Shown here piece after piece: positions 1 through 8,920 of a DNA stretch of 64,000 nucleotides (its first letter is position 1; every line of letters begins with the position of its first letter). The position numbers and the translations under genes are program-made. The stretch is from Trichomonas vaginalis G3. Taxonomy: Eukaryota > Parabasalia > Trichomonadida > Trichomonadidae. Location: assembly GCF_026262505.1 (NCBI RefSeq), contig NC_067204.1, positions 18,640,165 to 18,704,164 of the forward strand, written 5' to 3'. The notes below the pieces were generated by a model. The model was given only the letters and a program-made list of their open reading frames with translations. It did no database searches and was not told where the DNA came from.

Positions 1-171
1 ATTTGCACGTGCTGTTTCTAAGTCCATTTCATAGGTCAGACCAGCAAGTTTGTCATAGACTTTTATGGGTCTTCCCTTCCTATATTTAAAATTCTTCGAA
101 ACTCTCCAACCATATCTTTGCAACTCTGCTTTTATTCTAGCAGACCTTCTGTCCATTCTATGTGGGGGCAT
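1..171 (-). CDS. small basic Polinton protein, C-terminus outside window
   Basis: A minus-strand reading frame begins with ATG at 171 and stays open to the window edge (57 codons). The start is rich in Arg, Lys and His (MPPHRMDRRSARIK), which suggests a nucleic-acid-binding or core-like protein. The upstream sequence has the T-rich box ahead of ATG seen for other genes of this element. I do not recognise the family. The gene is cut by the window and could be a longer protein. Confidence 0.5.
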   Translation of the reverse strand, partial: MPPHRMDRRSARIKAELQRYGWRVSKNFKYRKGRPIKVYDKLAGLTYEMDLETARAN

Positions 172-202
172 TTTTATAAAAATAAAAAAATATTTTTTTT
201 CT

Positions 203-787
203 TTACTTTACATAACCACCTGCTGCCATAAGTCTTTGACGCCAACCCATACCAGCTAATGAAGGTTGACTTGGTTTAGTATTGAAACTAACCTTTGGTT
301 TTGGTTTATCTTCAGTTTTTGGTTTTTCTTCTTCTATCGGTTTTTCGTCACTTTTCGGTTTCTCTGACTTTACTTCACTTGCAGGAACAGTTGTGTCGTC
401 AACATCTTCATAAATATCATATGCCATTTGTTTTTGTTTTCCTTTCAACTTTTTGTGTTTGTTGTAAAGTTTAGAATATTTCGACTCTAAGTCAATGAGA
501 TGTTCTATAATGAACTGTTGGTCAGTGAAGTAAACTTTTCCATCTGTTGTCTCATAAACTCCTTCAGACTTCAATATTTTATTTGTGAGAGTCTGTTTCT
601 TTTTTGAGATACTAGCCGTTCCATTTTTATGAAAAGTGACTTTGTAGTTAGAGTTTGTATTTCCAGACCTGGCACTTTCTATTATTGAATTTTTCTCTTC
701 ATCTGTAAGTTCTTTGACAGGTTTTGACAATGGTTCTGAACTTTTTGTTTGTGGTGTCAAATCTACCGTTTCAACTTCTTCGGTCAT
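203..787 (-). CDS. Polinton protein with a charged Pro/Glu/Lys-rich tail
   Basis: This 194-residue protein has an N-terminal part (about residues 27-70) that resembles small proteins of Polintons C and D at 33286-33720, 62823-63251 and 30910-31146. The shared pattern is a hydrophobic/aromatic strand, a DG or NG turn, a basic RK/KK stretch and a PL or TL end. A Glu/Lys/Pro-rich low-complexity segment (about 120-170) follows. ATG at 787 is preceded by a 20-bp leader that is repeated almost exactly before the next gene (near 962). Function is unknown; a virion or DNA-binding accessory role is only a guess from position. Confidence 0.65.
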   Translation of the reverse strand: MTEEVETVDLTPQTKSSEPLSKPVKELTDEEKNSIIESARSGNTNSNYKVTFHKNGTASISKKKQTLTNKILKSEGVYETTDGKVYFTDQQFIIEHLIDLESKYSKLYNKHKKLKGKQKQMAYDIYEDVDDTTVPASEVKSEKPKSDEKPIEEEKPKTEDKPKPKVSFNTKPSQPSLAGMGWRQRLMAAGGYVK

Positions 788-806
788 TTCATCTCAGTAA
801 AAAATT

Positions 807-962
807 TTAGTTTGGTTTGTTTTCAACTGGTTGTTGTTGTTTTTTAAGTCGGTCTAAAACTTCCTGAGGTATAGGAAGAACTTGACAAACACGTGGTTGT
901 GTAACTGCTGGAAGCCGACAAATCCATCTTGAACCCATTTGTCTCAATGCTGTATTGTTCAT
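807..962 (-). CDS. 51-residue Polinton protein
   Basis: A short frame from ATG at 962 encodes 51 residues with a Gln/Lys-rich end (LKKQQQPVENKPN). Support comes from tight packing between two genes on the same strand and from its leader: the bases before this ATG and before the ATG at 787 share the same TTTTTTACTGAGATGAA-type sequence. No family is recognised. Confidence 0.5.
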   Translation of the reverse strand: MNNTALRQMGSRWICRLPAVTQPRVCQVLPIPQEVLDRLKKQQQPVENKPN

Positions 963-981
963 TTCATCTCAGTAAAAAACT

Positions 982-1383
982 TTACATTCCCCACGTTTGA
1001 GGCGGTTGAGGTTGGTTGTTGTTTACCCACTGTTGTGCATGGTTATATCCTCTGTTAAAGAATCTTTCACCTTGGTCCATATAGTGTCCTGCTTGGTTAT
1101 AGTAGTCATTTGCTTTGTTATAGTAGTTTCCTGCTTGTTTCCCTACATTGTCCATCCATCCTTGAACTTTTCCTCTTGTTTCAGGATTTGGAATAAGATT
1201 TGCTGCATCTCGTGCTACATCCCAACCTTTCTGTACAGTTTGTATAATAGGTTGTGCTTTCTCTTTAAGTATACCTAATGTACTCAAAATCTTCCTTCCA
1301 ACTCCAAATACACCTCTGGCTATTGTTCCCACTGCGGGCAAAAATCTAGATGCGACTCCTGCTAACGCGCCAAATAAACCCAT
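982..1383 (-). CDS. amphipathic pVI-like minor virion protein
   Basis: The 133-residue product opens with a glycine/alanine/phenylalanine-rich amphipathic helix (MGLFGALAGVASRFLPAVG), continues with helical segments, a Tyr/Asn-rich middle (NYYNKANDYYNQAG) and a Pro/Gln tail. This is the general layout of adenovirus pVI-like membrane-lytic cement proteins, which are known from Polintons and their virus relatives. The assignment rests on composition and layout, not on a diagnostic motif. ATG at 1383 faces the integrase gene across a 16-bp spacer that holds TTTTTAT-type boxes for both directions. Confidence 0.5.
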   Translation of the reverse strand: MGLFGALAGVASRFLPAVGTIARGVFGVGRKILSTLGILKEKAQPIIQTVQKGWDVARDAANLIPNPETRGKVQGWMDNVGKQAGNYYNKANDYYNQAGHYMDQGERFFNRGYNHAQQWVNNNQPQPPQTWGM

Positions 1384-1399
1384 TTCTTATAGGATAAAA

Positions 1400-2359
1400 A
1401 TGACGAATCCAAACAAGGACCCCTATGTTTCTAAAGCAACAAAGAAAGCACTCATGGTAAAAATCTTTAGTTCAACACCAAATGCTTGGTTTATGGATAT
1501 CTTGGAAAACATTCCGAGGTATAGAGAAGATGGACCACCATACTGGCTAATATTTGTCGGTCAGAACACAAGATACTGTGAAGCCATACCATTACAGTCC
1601 AAAAATATTTTAGATGTGAAAACTGCTTTGACAATATTCGTTGACAAATACCATCCAACAAAACTGACATCTGACTATGAAAGTTCTTTCAAATCAGACG
1701 ATATTAAAAACTATCTGCGTTCAAAAAATGTAAACCAATATTTCATTGTCGACCAAAACCATTCTGCTCTTGGTGTCATTGACGGTTGTATAAAAACGTT
1801 AAGAGACTTAAACCAACCACAAGGTGGTGAGGTAGATGAAATGTCATATGACGACAAGTACAGACATTTCTCCATGGCAAAGATGAGACAAGTTTTAAAT
1901 ATTTACAATAGCCGTAAACAAAAAGGTTTGGGAAACCACTCCCCCGAAGAAATGAAAAACAACCCTGACTTAGAGAAAGACTATATATTTAACAATTTAG
2001 TCAAAAGAGACAAACAAGAAAGAATGCCAGGCTTCAAACTTCAGAAAGGTGACAAAGTAAAAATAGAAATACCTAAACGCGACCCATATGAAAATACTAT
2101 TGACTATGACAACAACAAGTACCCGACAGGTACTCACGTTCGTGTTCGTAAAAATAGAAGAAAGTATACAAGAGAATATTATGAAGTTTTAGGCAAACAT
2201 GGCAAAATGTACAGACTGCAAGCAGAAGATAAAACGACTATTGTCAGACCTCGTTTCAAACTTGTCAAAGTTCAAGGTGGTATACTTTCAAAGACAGTTC
2301 CTAACAAATATAAGACAACTCCTGACGAATATGCTAAAGAAGTTGAAAATGACGACTAA
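1400..2359 (+). CDS. Polinton integrase (RVE family)
   Basis: The 319-residue protein has the retroviral-integrase-like core of Polinton integrases. An aspartate-containing first strand (WFMDILENIPRY) is followed by the TSDYESSF segment and by the NHSALGVIDGCIKTLRDLNQ helix region, then a basic C-terminal domain (about 200-290) that should bind DNA. The partner at 43484-44326 in Polinton C shows the same order. The family joins the element ends to host DNA, giving short target duplications. Its stop overlaps the end of the convergent fibre gene by a few bases. Confidence 0.8.
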   Translation: MTNPNKDPYVSKATKKALMVKIFSSTPNAWFMDILENIPRYREDGPPYWLIFVGQNTRYCEAIPLQSKNILDVKTALTIFVDKYHPTKLTSDYESSFKSDDIKNYLRSKNVNQYFIVDQNHSALGVIDGCIKTLRDLNQPQGGEVDEMSYDDKYRHFSMAKMRQVLNIYNSRKQKGLGNHSPEEMKNNPDLEKDYIFNNLVKRDKQERMPGFKLQKGDKVKIEIPKRDPYENTIDYDNNKYPTGTHVRVRKNRRKYTREYYEVLGKHGKMYRLQAEDKTTIVRPRFKLVKVQGGILSKTVPNKYKTTPDEYAKEVENDD

Positions 2360-3729
2360 GCATTTCTATACCATGCGTAAACTGTCATGTAAGGTGGCAT
2401 GTAGTCTTTACTTTGTCCCGTTGCTTGTGTATACCCTAAAACGCGATGTGTATGGTTTCCTCCTCCCTCAGTGTTACTCCAGAAACAATCTATAGCAAAC
2501 TTAACGTTGTCTTTAACATCATATCCTTTACCTTTTGTCATTGCTGACCAATCCCAATATCTATGCTTATGCCAACCTGCTTGAGATGTACTTAAATCTA
2601 CGTAGTGACTGTGTGCAGGTAAGTTTTCACCTGAAATCGTTTTACTTCCACCTGTTTCCTTTGAAGAGTTTGCACAATACAAAAACCTGTCGACTATTTG
2701 AGTCCAAGTTCCGAGACCAAGTACTACTTCTGGTCTGGTAGAGTTCATTGACGTATAAATAGAACCTATAGGATATAGTGTTTGAAGTATTTCAATCTTT
2801 AATGTTTGAAGCTCTGTTTTGTCAGCTTTTTTATCATATAAATCTTGAGCAGTGAATTTAACTTTTTTTTCATCCTCCATGACATAGACATTTCTACATC
2901 TAATGTCTTTATCCGATGTTAAACCTTCTGGAAAGTTAGGAGGTTTAAAATATAATCCACCCCCACCAGTTTCTTCAATCGTTCCTAAAATACTTTCTAT
3001 ACCAACAGTTGAGAAGAAGTTATGTGTATGTCCAACGTCACTTTTCCTGTTTAAGGTTTCTTGTAAGTTTGCAATATTTGCAATGGTATGTGTATGTCCA
3101 ACGCCACTTTTCCTGTTTAAGGTTTCTTGTAAGTTTGCAATATTTGCAATGGTATGTGTATGGTTCTTGTCGGCTTTAAGGTCTAAACACCCTGAAACCC
3201 ATCCTGTATCGGCTTTAGTTTTTAAAATCTTCGATGTCCGTTCATGGTACCAGTCAACCCTTTCTTTAATTTCATTGTCTTTTTCATCCACATATTCCTT
3301 ATATGCCTTCTTCACTAACGCACTAGTCACACATGCTAACTCATCGTCAACATATGTTTTATCTGCTTTCTTTTCAACATCCTCTTTTGTTGCATAAGCT
3401 TTGTTAGCTCTTTCTTCTTCTTTTGCTATTGCATCGTCTACATACTCTTTGTCAGCTTTGTTGTCAACATCTGCTTTCAAAAGAAGTTCTTTTATAGGTT
3501 TCTCGTTTAAAGTTCCTTTTGTTGGATTTATACAAACAGTATGGTTCTTGTTGTCTTGAAACAGAAACTCATCTGTCATTGGGTTTAATGTCAGTTTTAA
3601 GCTTCCTTCTTTCAATGACTCAGATATCTTAGAATAGTTTGAAAAGTTTGTTGTGTTCTTATTTAGAGCTTGTATAATGAGTTGTCGGTTGTGTTGTATT
3701 TCTCTCATAGACGCTGTTTCATTTGACAT
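2356..3729 (-). CDS. phage-like fibre / tail-collar protein
   Basis: This 457-residue protein has an N-terminal helical part, several KADK(N/T)-type short repeats typical of trimeric fibres, two near-identical GHTHTIANIANLQETLNRKS units (about residues 190-235), and a C-terminal domain with YPIGSIYTSMNSTRP, a GxWxQ(I/V)xDRFLY stretch, HSH/HTH metal-binding-like histidines and an MPPYMTVYAWYR end. That C-terminal pattern is known from bacteriophage short-tail-fibre, collar and baseplate proteins. A homologue lies beside the integrase in Polinton C (44346-47819). It probably forms a surface fibre of the virion. Confidence 0.75.
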   Translation of the reverse strand: MSNETASMREIQHNRQLIIQALNKNTTNFSNYSKISESLKEGSLKLTLNPMTDEFLFQDNKNHTVCINPTKGTLNEKPIKELLLKADVDNKADKEYVDDAIAKEEERANKAYATKEDVEKKADKTYVDDELACVTSALVKKAYKEYVDEKDNEIKERVDWYHERTSKILKTKADTGWVSGCLDLKADKNHTHTIANIANLQETLNRKSGVGHTHTIANIANLQETLNRKSDVGHTHNFFSTVGIESILGTIEETGGGGLYFKPPNFPEGLTSDKDIRCRNVYVMEDEKKVKFTAQDLYDKKADKTELQTLKIEILQTLYPIGSIYTSMNSTRPEVVLGLGTWTQIVDRFLYCANSSKETGGSKTISGENLPAHSHYVDLSTSQAGWHKHRYWDWSAMTKGKGYDVKDNVKFAIDCFWSNTEGGGNHTHRVLGYTQATGQSKDYMPPYMTVYAWYRNA

Positions 3730-3747
3730 TTTTATTCTAGATAAAAT

Positions 3748-4596
3748 ATGCTTCCAATAGAAAAAGAAACTTCTAGAGTTGCTACAACTAAACCATTAGA
3801 TGAACTTTTTACGAATGTCGGTCAAAAGTTTGAGACAGAGACCGTAAAGCATGAAGGCTATCGTTTTGACTACCCGTTAAGATGGCTAAGAGACCCATCC
3901 GTCACAAAAGCTATTGGCTTTCGTAGAATGAAGTTCATTTCAGAAGCCATACATGGTTTCCCATTTACGGTCGGTTTTGAAGTTCGATACTATAACAAAG
4001 AAAAACGTACGTATGAGAAATTTGAACAGGGAAAACTTTTACAAGTGAATTTGCTTGTAAACTTAGAAACAACTCTTCAAGCTTTTCAAGAAAAAATAAA
4101 CGATATCTATCTCGAATATGCAAACCAGTACAACATTGACGAAGGAGAGTACCATCTCGATATTATATATGACAGGAAAAATGCAACTGTTAAAATCAAT
4201 AAAATAGAAGACCTTGGAGAAAACGTTTATATTTCTACAAAATATAACAACTTGGCATGGCATAGATTTTTGAGGATGTTAAATCAGCCTGCATGGTATC
4301 CAGTACACCCGGACTATTATGAAGTCGAAAACCCTAATGGAACATATGAAAATGTTTTCGACTCAGACGCTATTATAGTTCATGCTTCATTTTCTGGTGC
4401 ACAAAACTCTTTTTTATGCTTGGCAAATGACTTTTACGAAAAACCTACAAAGCTATATGAACCACCGAGTGGAAGTATTTCAGACTTTCAAGTATGGTTT
4501 ACAACAGATGGAAGAAAGAGAATAGTTCCATTATACCATGCGTTTTACTTAGAACTTAGTTTCATATACAACTACTATCGAACGGTAAAAATATAA
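3748..4596 (+). CDS. penton-like minor capsid protein
   Basis: A 282-residue protein without signal peptide, rich in beta-strand-like alternation. Its last 60 residues (FQVWFTTDGRKRIVPLYHAF and a hydrophobic end) match the closing strands expected of single jelly-roll penton proteins. Related proteins in this window are at 34053-34910, 48806-49615 and 51817-52698. ATG at 3748 shares a symmetrical T-rich spacer with the divergent fibre gene, so both are probably expressed from the same short promoter region. The penton role is an inference from fold-like features and neighbours. Confidence 0.5.
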   Translation: MLPIEKETSRVATTKPLDELFTNVGQKFETETVKHEGYRFDYPLRWLRDPSVTKAIGFRRMKFISEAIHGFPFTVGFEVRYYNKEKRTYEKFEQGKLLQVNLLVNLETTLQAFQEKINDIYLEYANQYNIDEGEYHLDIIYDRKNATVKINKIEDLGENVYISTKYNNLAWHRFLRMLNQPAWYPVHPDYYEVENPNGTYENVFDSDAIIVHASFSGAQNSFLCLANDFYEKPTKLYEPPSGSISDFQVWFTTDGRKRIVPLYHAFYLELSFIYNYYRTVKI

Positions 4597-4600
4597 TTTT

Positions 4601-4843
4601 TTAATACGGTTGAGGTGTTGGATTTGGTTGCCAACTAGACTGTGGTGCAGGTTCAGGCTGTTGTATAACAGGAGCTTGTTCTTCTGGTTCAGGGTCTTTA
4701 GGTATAATACCAACGAACTGACCTACTCTTTTACCAATATTTTTGACACCGTTCCAAATTCCTCTTCCGACAGATTTTATTCCATTCCATATACCTCTTC
4801 CAACATTTCGAAAGAAGTTTCCTATTCTTCCAAAGAAACCCAT
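4601..4843 (-). CDS. short amphipathic virion peptide (pX/pVI-like)
   Basis: The 80-residue product repeats the motif RNVGRGIWNGIKSVGRGIWN near its start, giving a strongly amphipathic basic helix, and ends with a Pro/Gln/Glu-rich tail. Small basic membrane-active peptides of this type accompany the capsid genes of Polintons and adenovirus-like viruses. The MGFFGRIGNFF start also resembles the MGLFGALAG start of the gene at 982-1383, so the two may be distant paralogues. ATG at 4843 follows an ATTTTTA box. Confidence 0.5.
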   Translation of the reverse strand: MGFFGRIGNFFRNVGRGIWNGIKSVGRGIWNGVKNIGKRVGQFVGIIPKDPEPEEQAPVIQQPEPAPQSSWQPNPTPQPY

Positions 4844-4861
4844 TTTACTATATGTAAAAAT

Positions 4862-5224
4862 CTAATGTCCGCCTAGTCTCTTACGTTTCCTTCTGAGTTC
4901 CATTGCATTCTTTAACTGGAGCTCATACATTCTATTTCTCCTCTGGTAGAAAACATACTCTGGGTCAACTCCTGTGTTCGCGTCATCTGCATAGAGTTGT
5001 TTATATCCCACTTCAGGGTTTGTATAAAACTCTTTCCATCTCATATTTGCATACCATGGTGGCAAACCTAACGCAGCGTCATTTGACATGGCAGTTTGCA
5101 TTTGTACATCTGTTGGCACTTGACCATAGTTTGCCATTGCAGTTTGTATTCTAACTTCATTTGGAATATTCTCTGGGTTTGGTTGTCCAGGTTGCTGTGC
5201 ATTCGCTAAGTTCTGTGCGTCCAT
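4862..5224 (-). CDS. Polinton protein of unknown function, Gln/Asn-rich
   Basis: A 120-residue protein with two similar 14-residue units (EVRIQTAMANYGQVP and DVQMQTAMSND), an aromatic middle (LPPWYANMRWKEFY) and a very basic end (ELRRKRKRLGGH). No family is recognised. It lies in the run of minus-strand virion-type genes and starts 18 bp after an ATTTTTATCT box. A structural or packaging accessory role is possible. Confidence 0.55.
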   Translation of the reverse strand: MDAQNLANAQQPGQPNPENIPNEVRIQTAMANYGQVPTDVQMQTAMSNDAALGLPPWYANMRWKEFYTNPEVGYKQLYADDANTGVDPEYVFYQRRNRMYELQLKNAMELRRKRKRLGGH

Positions 5225-5247
5225 TTAATATTAGATAAAAATATCTC

Positions 5248-5379
5248 TTACGAGTACATATGCTGAACATTTGCAGACATTGGTTCATCTTCATATTCTC
5301 TGTACTTTTCTGCCACGTCAAAGAAATAGATGACACAATGGAAAAAACCTAAAACAAGTAGTCCTATTTCAAACCACAT
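5248..5379 (-). CDS. 43-residue single-pass membrane protein
   Basis: ATG at 5379 opens a 43-codon frame with one hydrophobic segment (IGLLVLGFFHCVIYFF, residues 5-20) and an acidic tail (KYREYEDEP). It overlaps the end of the methyltransferase gene by 16 bp in another frame, a compact arrangement common in these elements. Small transmembrane proteins occur in related viruses; its role is unknown. Confidence 0.45.
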   Translation of the reverse strand: MWFEIGLLVLGFFHCVIYFFDVAEKYREYEDEPMSANVQHMYS

Positions 5380-6182
5380 TTACCTACCAATAAAATTTCT
5401 TTGTTGTGACACTTTCTCCGGTTTATAGGACCTCTCTCATATTCTATCTTGTCATATCTAAACTCATAGTCATGTATGTCCTCTAGCCATCTCATAACGG
5501 TTTCCAAACCACTTTTATCGGATGTAAAGTAAAAGCATGGATGGTTATGTAAAACGTCTAAAGTTTCTAAAGAGTCTCTCAAAGTCCAGTCTACTTGGTA
5601 TTGAAAATCGTATGTGTTATAGAACGGTGGGTCTACTATAAAGAAAACATTTTCCTTGTCTTTGTATTTTTCATACAACTCTGTCCAATGACATCTCACA
5701 AACTCTATACCCTCAGTATATTTTTCTATGTCCTCTTTGAAAACCTTTGTATAGTTAAGATATAAAACGTTTGACATAAGTGTTTCAATGTCATGAACTC
5801 TTATAGAACCACTATATAATAGTCTAGAAGATATACTATCCCAGTCAATATACTCTGCTTTTTCCAAAACCTCTCTGACAATATTTTTCTTATCTAATGG
5901 TATACGTTCCATGTTAGCTATAGGTATCTTTTCTTTTAACTCTTTCAATATTTTGTTAGTGTCTGGTATATGTTTGAGACGGTCCATATAGTTGTCGAAG
6001 TCATTGCATATAATCTTTGAGTCAGGAAATACAGTATGGCACAAATGAGATATATAGAAACTTCCACCGAACAAGTCTACAAATGTTAGACCATTCGGTA
6101 GTTTCTTAAGTTCTCTCAATAGAATATCTTTACATCTACTCTTATTTCCAAAGAAGGGTAACGGTGGTTTTGTAAAATTCAT
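5364..6182 (-). CDS. D12-class N6-adenine DNA methyltransferase
   Basis: The 272-residue protein starts with PPLPFFGNKSR (the FxGxK motif of Dam/D12 enzymes), has FVDLFGGS at about 34-41 (AdoMet-binding motif I) and VDPPFYN at about 183-189 (DPPY catalytic motif). The family transfers a methyl group from S-adenosylmethionine to N6 of adenine in DNA. ATG at 6182 was chosen because FGNK follows directly and a T-rich box precedes it; a longer frame upstream is non-conserved. It is the last gene before the element end and could mark element or host DNA. Confidence 0.85.
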   Translation of the reverse strand: MNFTKPPLPFFGNKSRCKDILLRELKKLPNGLTFVDLFGGSFYISHLCHTVFPDSKIICNDFDNYMDRLKHIPDTNKILKELKEKIPIANMERIPLDKKNIVREVLEKAEYIDWDSISSRLLYSGSIRVHDIETLMSNVLYLNYTKVFKEDIEKYTEGIEFVRCHWTELYEKYKDKENVFFIVDPPFYNTYDFQYQVDWTLRDSLETLDVLHNHPCFYFTSDKSGLETVMRWLEDIHDYEFRYDKIEYERGPINRRKCHNKEILLVGKCGLK

Positions 6183-6336
6183 TTTATATATATAATAAAA
6201 ATGTTTTTTCCTGAAAAGTGACAGAAAACTGACAAAACATGAAAACATATATAATTTGTGAAAAGTGAAACAAAAAGTGTCACCGGCTGGTCGGCTGGGG
6301 TTCGGTCCTCCTCTTGGGTCTTGTGTCCATTTCTTA

Positions 6337-6372
6337 GGGGCTAGAAGGGGCGCAGCCCCTGGAAGCCCCATT
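6337..6372. repeat. GC-rich palindrome at Polinton A end
   Basis: The sequence GGGGCTAGAAGGGGCGCAGC followed by CCCTGGAAGCCCC folds into a nested hairpin (GGGGCT/AGCCCC outer type, GGGGC/GCCCC inner). Very similar units occur twice at the end of Polinton B (20981-21005 and 21047-21077). Confidence 0.7.
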
Positions 6373-6382
6373 CACCTGACCT

Positions 6383-6968
6383 GAATAAAAACTTTTTATA
6401 AATTATTCATAAATTTTTAAAATCTGCTATTCGGAAGTATGTTCAAAAATCATTCAATTATGTATGAATTCTTACGATTACAAAAAAAGTCACAAACCCC
6501 GCATCATATACTACTTTATATTTTTAAGACATTACTATATCATTGAGAATGTTAGTGATTGAAGAATGAGATAAATAATTTACATTTACATTACATTTAT
6601 AATGATATCTCAAAATAGATTATATTATATGATTGAAATAGCTAGATATTGAAGAGTTAGATAGATATAAAATATCATCATTACGAATGAATTATTCATT
6701 AATTTAAATCTTTCTTCAGAAAAAGTTCAAAAACATTTCGAAAAAAATTAACAGGATTGATATGCTTCGAAGAATGAAACAGAACTTTATTTAGAATGGA
6801 TTAGATTTTTAGATCACAGAACTTTATCAAAATCAAAATCTAATTTATATCTAATTTTATCTCAGATGAAAAGCGATAAAAAACAAAAAATGTTAATTGG
6901 TTAACGCAAAACATGAAAATATTTAATATAACAATAATATAATGGTCAAAAATTTTTGAATAAAAATA
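6383..6968. other. AT-rich host spacer
   Basis: About 590 bp between Polinton A and the kinase gene. It is strongly AT-rich with short runs and no supported gene or repeat. Confidence 0.6.
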
Positions 6969-8318
6969 TTATCCGAGAGTTTCTCCTTTGTAAGAAGCTC
7001 TGAGATCTGGAAGATTTGACTGTGGAACTATATCGCTGAAATATGGATGTGCAAGAGCTTGTTCTGGCGTAAATCTCTCAGAAGGAAGCCATCTCAAACA
7101 ATGAGTCAATAAATCATAGAATTGAGGATCAATTGATCCAACAAAATCTAATATATTCTTAGTTCCTGGCTTTACATGGAATAAAGGACGGTATTTATCG
7201 TCAAAGAAATTTAAAACTCTGGAAGACTTCCTTAGGAGCTCAATTGGAGGATATTTCATGAACTCTATAAATAATCTAAGCATATCAACTTCATTTGATC
7301 CAGGGAACAAAGGTTTTCCTGTAATTAATTCGATACAAACTAATGCAGCACTCCAAACGTCTATTTCATGGCCATAACCACATCCCAATATTACCTCAGG
7401 TGCTCTGTAGAATCTAGACTGTATATAAGTGAAAATTTGTCGTCCAGAAATACAAGAAGTTCCAAAATCAATTAATTTGACTTTTGTAGTATCCTGGATG
7501 AACAATAGATTGTCTGGTTTGATATCGCAGTGGATTATTCCACATTTCTTGAGAGATGCCAAAGCTGAAAAGATTTGGTAACAAATTGGTTTAATACTGG
7601 GAGTAATAACGCGCTGACCTCGAAGACTGGATCCCAATAGCTCGTATGTAATGCAAGGATGGTTTCTGAATACAAAGAAATCGTACGCGCGAACAATATT
7701 ATTTGTATCAATTTTATTTACTTTTGCTAGTGAAGATGCTTCTATTTTAGACTGTTCCGCCATTTGCTGGGTGGATATAATGATCTTAACTGCAACAAGA
7801 ACTTTATTTTTGTGGTCAAAACACTTGACAACTTTTCCAAATGCGCCGCTACCAAGAACCAGCAGAATTTCGTATCTGTAAGCAAGGTGATCACCAATAA
7901 TAACTTTGTAACTGTGGTTTTTATCATCAAAATTCTGTGTAAACTTGTTATTTACGTTTCCTATGTAATAAATTTCAGGAAACTGATTGATTTCGAATTG
8001 CTCGAATGATGACAAGATATCGTTGTATGATTTCTTTGCTTCTTCTGGAGTAATTGGCAAATTTGGTAATCTATTTATTGAAACTCTTGTCGATTTTGGT
8101 ATTTCTGTTTTAATGGCGTTTCTTTGCTTGAATCTTGGATTCCTAGATCCTTGTTCTGGTAAAATAGGAAGTGTTGGTAAAAATCTTCCTGATTTAAGAA
8201 TTTTATCTGAACTTCTCAGAACAGGAACGCGCCGAATTGCTCGTGGAGCTGACTCTGGAGGTAATGGGATTAGCGGCACATGAGGTTTAAACTGCCGTGG
8301 GCTCGGAGGCCCTTCCAT
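6969..8318 (-). CDS. DYRK-type CMGC protein kinase
   Basis: The 449-residue product has a proline-rich N-terminal region (1-90), a DYRK-homology box (DDKNHSYKVIIGDHLAYRYE, about 131-150), a glycine loop (GSGAFGKV, about 156), the ATP lysine in VAVKII (about 178), catalytic HCDIKPDN, LIDFGTSC and an activation loop FTYIQSRFYRAPEVILG in which the YxY-type tyrosine and APE are typical of DYRK/HIPK-like kinases. These enzymes autophosphorylate on tyrosine and act on Ser/Thr in the cytosol or nucleus. ATG at 8318 gives MEGPPSPR. The protein ends soon after the kinase domain, so it lacks a long C-terminal extension. Confidence 0.9.
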   Translation of the reverse strand: MEGPPSPRQFKPHVPLIPLPPESAPRAIRRVPVLRSSDKILKSGRFLPTLPILPEQGSRNPRFKQRNAIKTEIPKSTRVSINRLPNLPITPEEAKKSYNDILSSFEQFEINQFPEIYYIGNVNNKFTQNFDDKNHSYKVIIGDHLAYRYEILLVLGSGAFGKVVKCFDHKNKVLVAVKIIISTQQMAEQSKIEASSLAKVNKIDTNNIVRAYDFFVFRNHPCITYELLGSSLRGQRVITPSIKPICYQIFSALASLKKCGIIHCDIKPDNLLFIQDTTKVKLIDFGTSCISGRQIFTYIQSRFYRAPEVILGCGYGHEIDVWSAALVCIELITGKPLFPGSNEVDMLRLFIEFMKYPPIELLRKSSRVLNFFDDKYRPLFHVKPGTKNILDFVGSIDPQFYDLLTHCLRWLPSERFTPEQALAHPYFSDIVPQSNLPDLRASYKGETLG

Positions 8319-8500
8319 ACAAATCAAGAGAGAAAAAAAAATATTTTCGTTACAAAAAAATCAAGTTAGACACTATAAACACCATTCAACTCTTTGTTAG
8401 AAATATCGGATATTTGTTAAAGCAATGATCAGTCTATGTTTTTTCTCTCAATTTTAAAATTAAAACGACTTTAATTTTTGAAAATACATAAAATAACAGT

Positions 8501-8920
8501 TTATTCCTGAGTCTGGGATGCATCCTTGCCCTTCTTTGGATTGCCAAGGAGAACCTTGTGGATATGTGGAACAACACCAGCAGAAGCGATGGTGATGTTA
8601 GAGAGTAATTGGTTCAATTCTTCATCGTTACGAACAGCGAGCATGATGTGGCGTGGAGAAATACGTGTCTTCTTGTTATCACGAGCAGCGTTCCCGGCAA
8701 GTTCGAGAACTTCGACAGTAAGATACTCAAGAACAGCGGCCATAAAGACTGGAGCACCAGCACCGACACGTTCTCCGTAACGTCCTTCACGAAGGAATCT
8801 GTGAAGACGACCGACTGGGAACTGAAGACCGGCACGAGATGAACGTGTCTTTGGATGTTGGCGTTCACCATCAACGGCTGTCTTTGTTGCTGTCTTCTTA
8901 ACACCTTTCTTGGCTGGCAT
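8501..8920 (-). CDS. histone H2A
   Basis: A 139-residue core histone with the H2A signature [20 protein letters not shown], the GAGAPVF(M)AAVLEYL helix, the acidic-patch segment (NDEELNQLL) and a basic N-terminal tail. The C-terminus is DASQTQE, which contains SQ/TQ but is not a canonical H2A.X SQ(E/D)-hydrophobic end. It packs with H2B into nucleosomes. ATG at 8920 faces the H2B gene across 172 bp. The stop overlaps a UAAA polyadenylation-type signal (GAATAAAC). Confidence 0.97.
   Translation of the reverse strand: MPAKKGVKKTATKTAVDGERQHPKTRSSRAGLQFPVGRLHRFLREGRYGERVGAGAPVFMAAVLEYLTVEVLELAGNAARDNKKTRISPRHIMLAVRNDEELNQLLSNITIASAGVVPHIHKVLLGNPKKGKDASQTQE

Larger units (their letters stand above)
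1..6380. mobile_element. Polinton A (Maverick), right-hand part, cut by window start
   Basis: A block of about eleven closely packed genes on both strands carries Polinton hallmarks: a retrovirus-like integrase, a penton-like capsid protein, amphipathic virion peptides, a phage-like fibre and an adenine methyltransferase. PolB, ATPase and the major capsid gene are not in this part and are presumably left of the window. The right end lies near 6380, after a GC-rich palindrome and before AT-rich host spacer; the terminal inverted repeat cannot be proved because the partner end is absent. The visible genes look whole and the copy looks young. Confidence 0.85.

Noticed and set aside
2903-3397. 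Plus-strand open frame opposite the fibre gene
   Set aside because: It is a shadow of the minus-strand fibre repeats, with low-complexity sequence and no ATG-linked promoter.
8501-8530. H2A.X-type C-terminal motif
   Set aside because: The end SQTQE contains SQ and TQ but lacks the hydrophobic last residue and position of the SQ(E/D)-hydrophobic motif.
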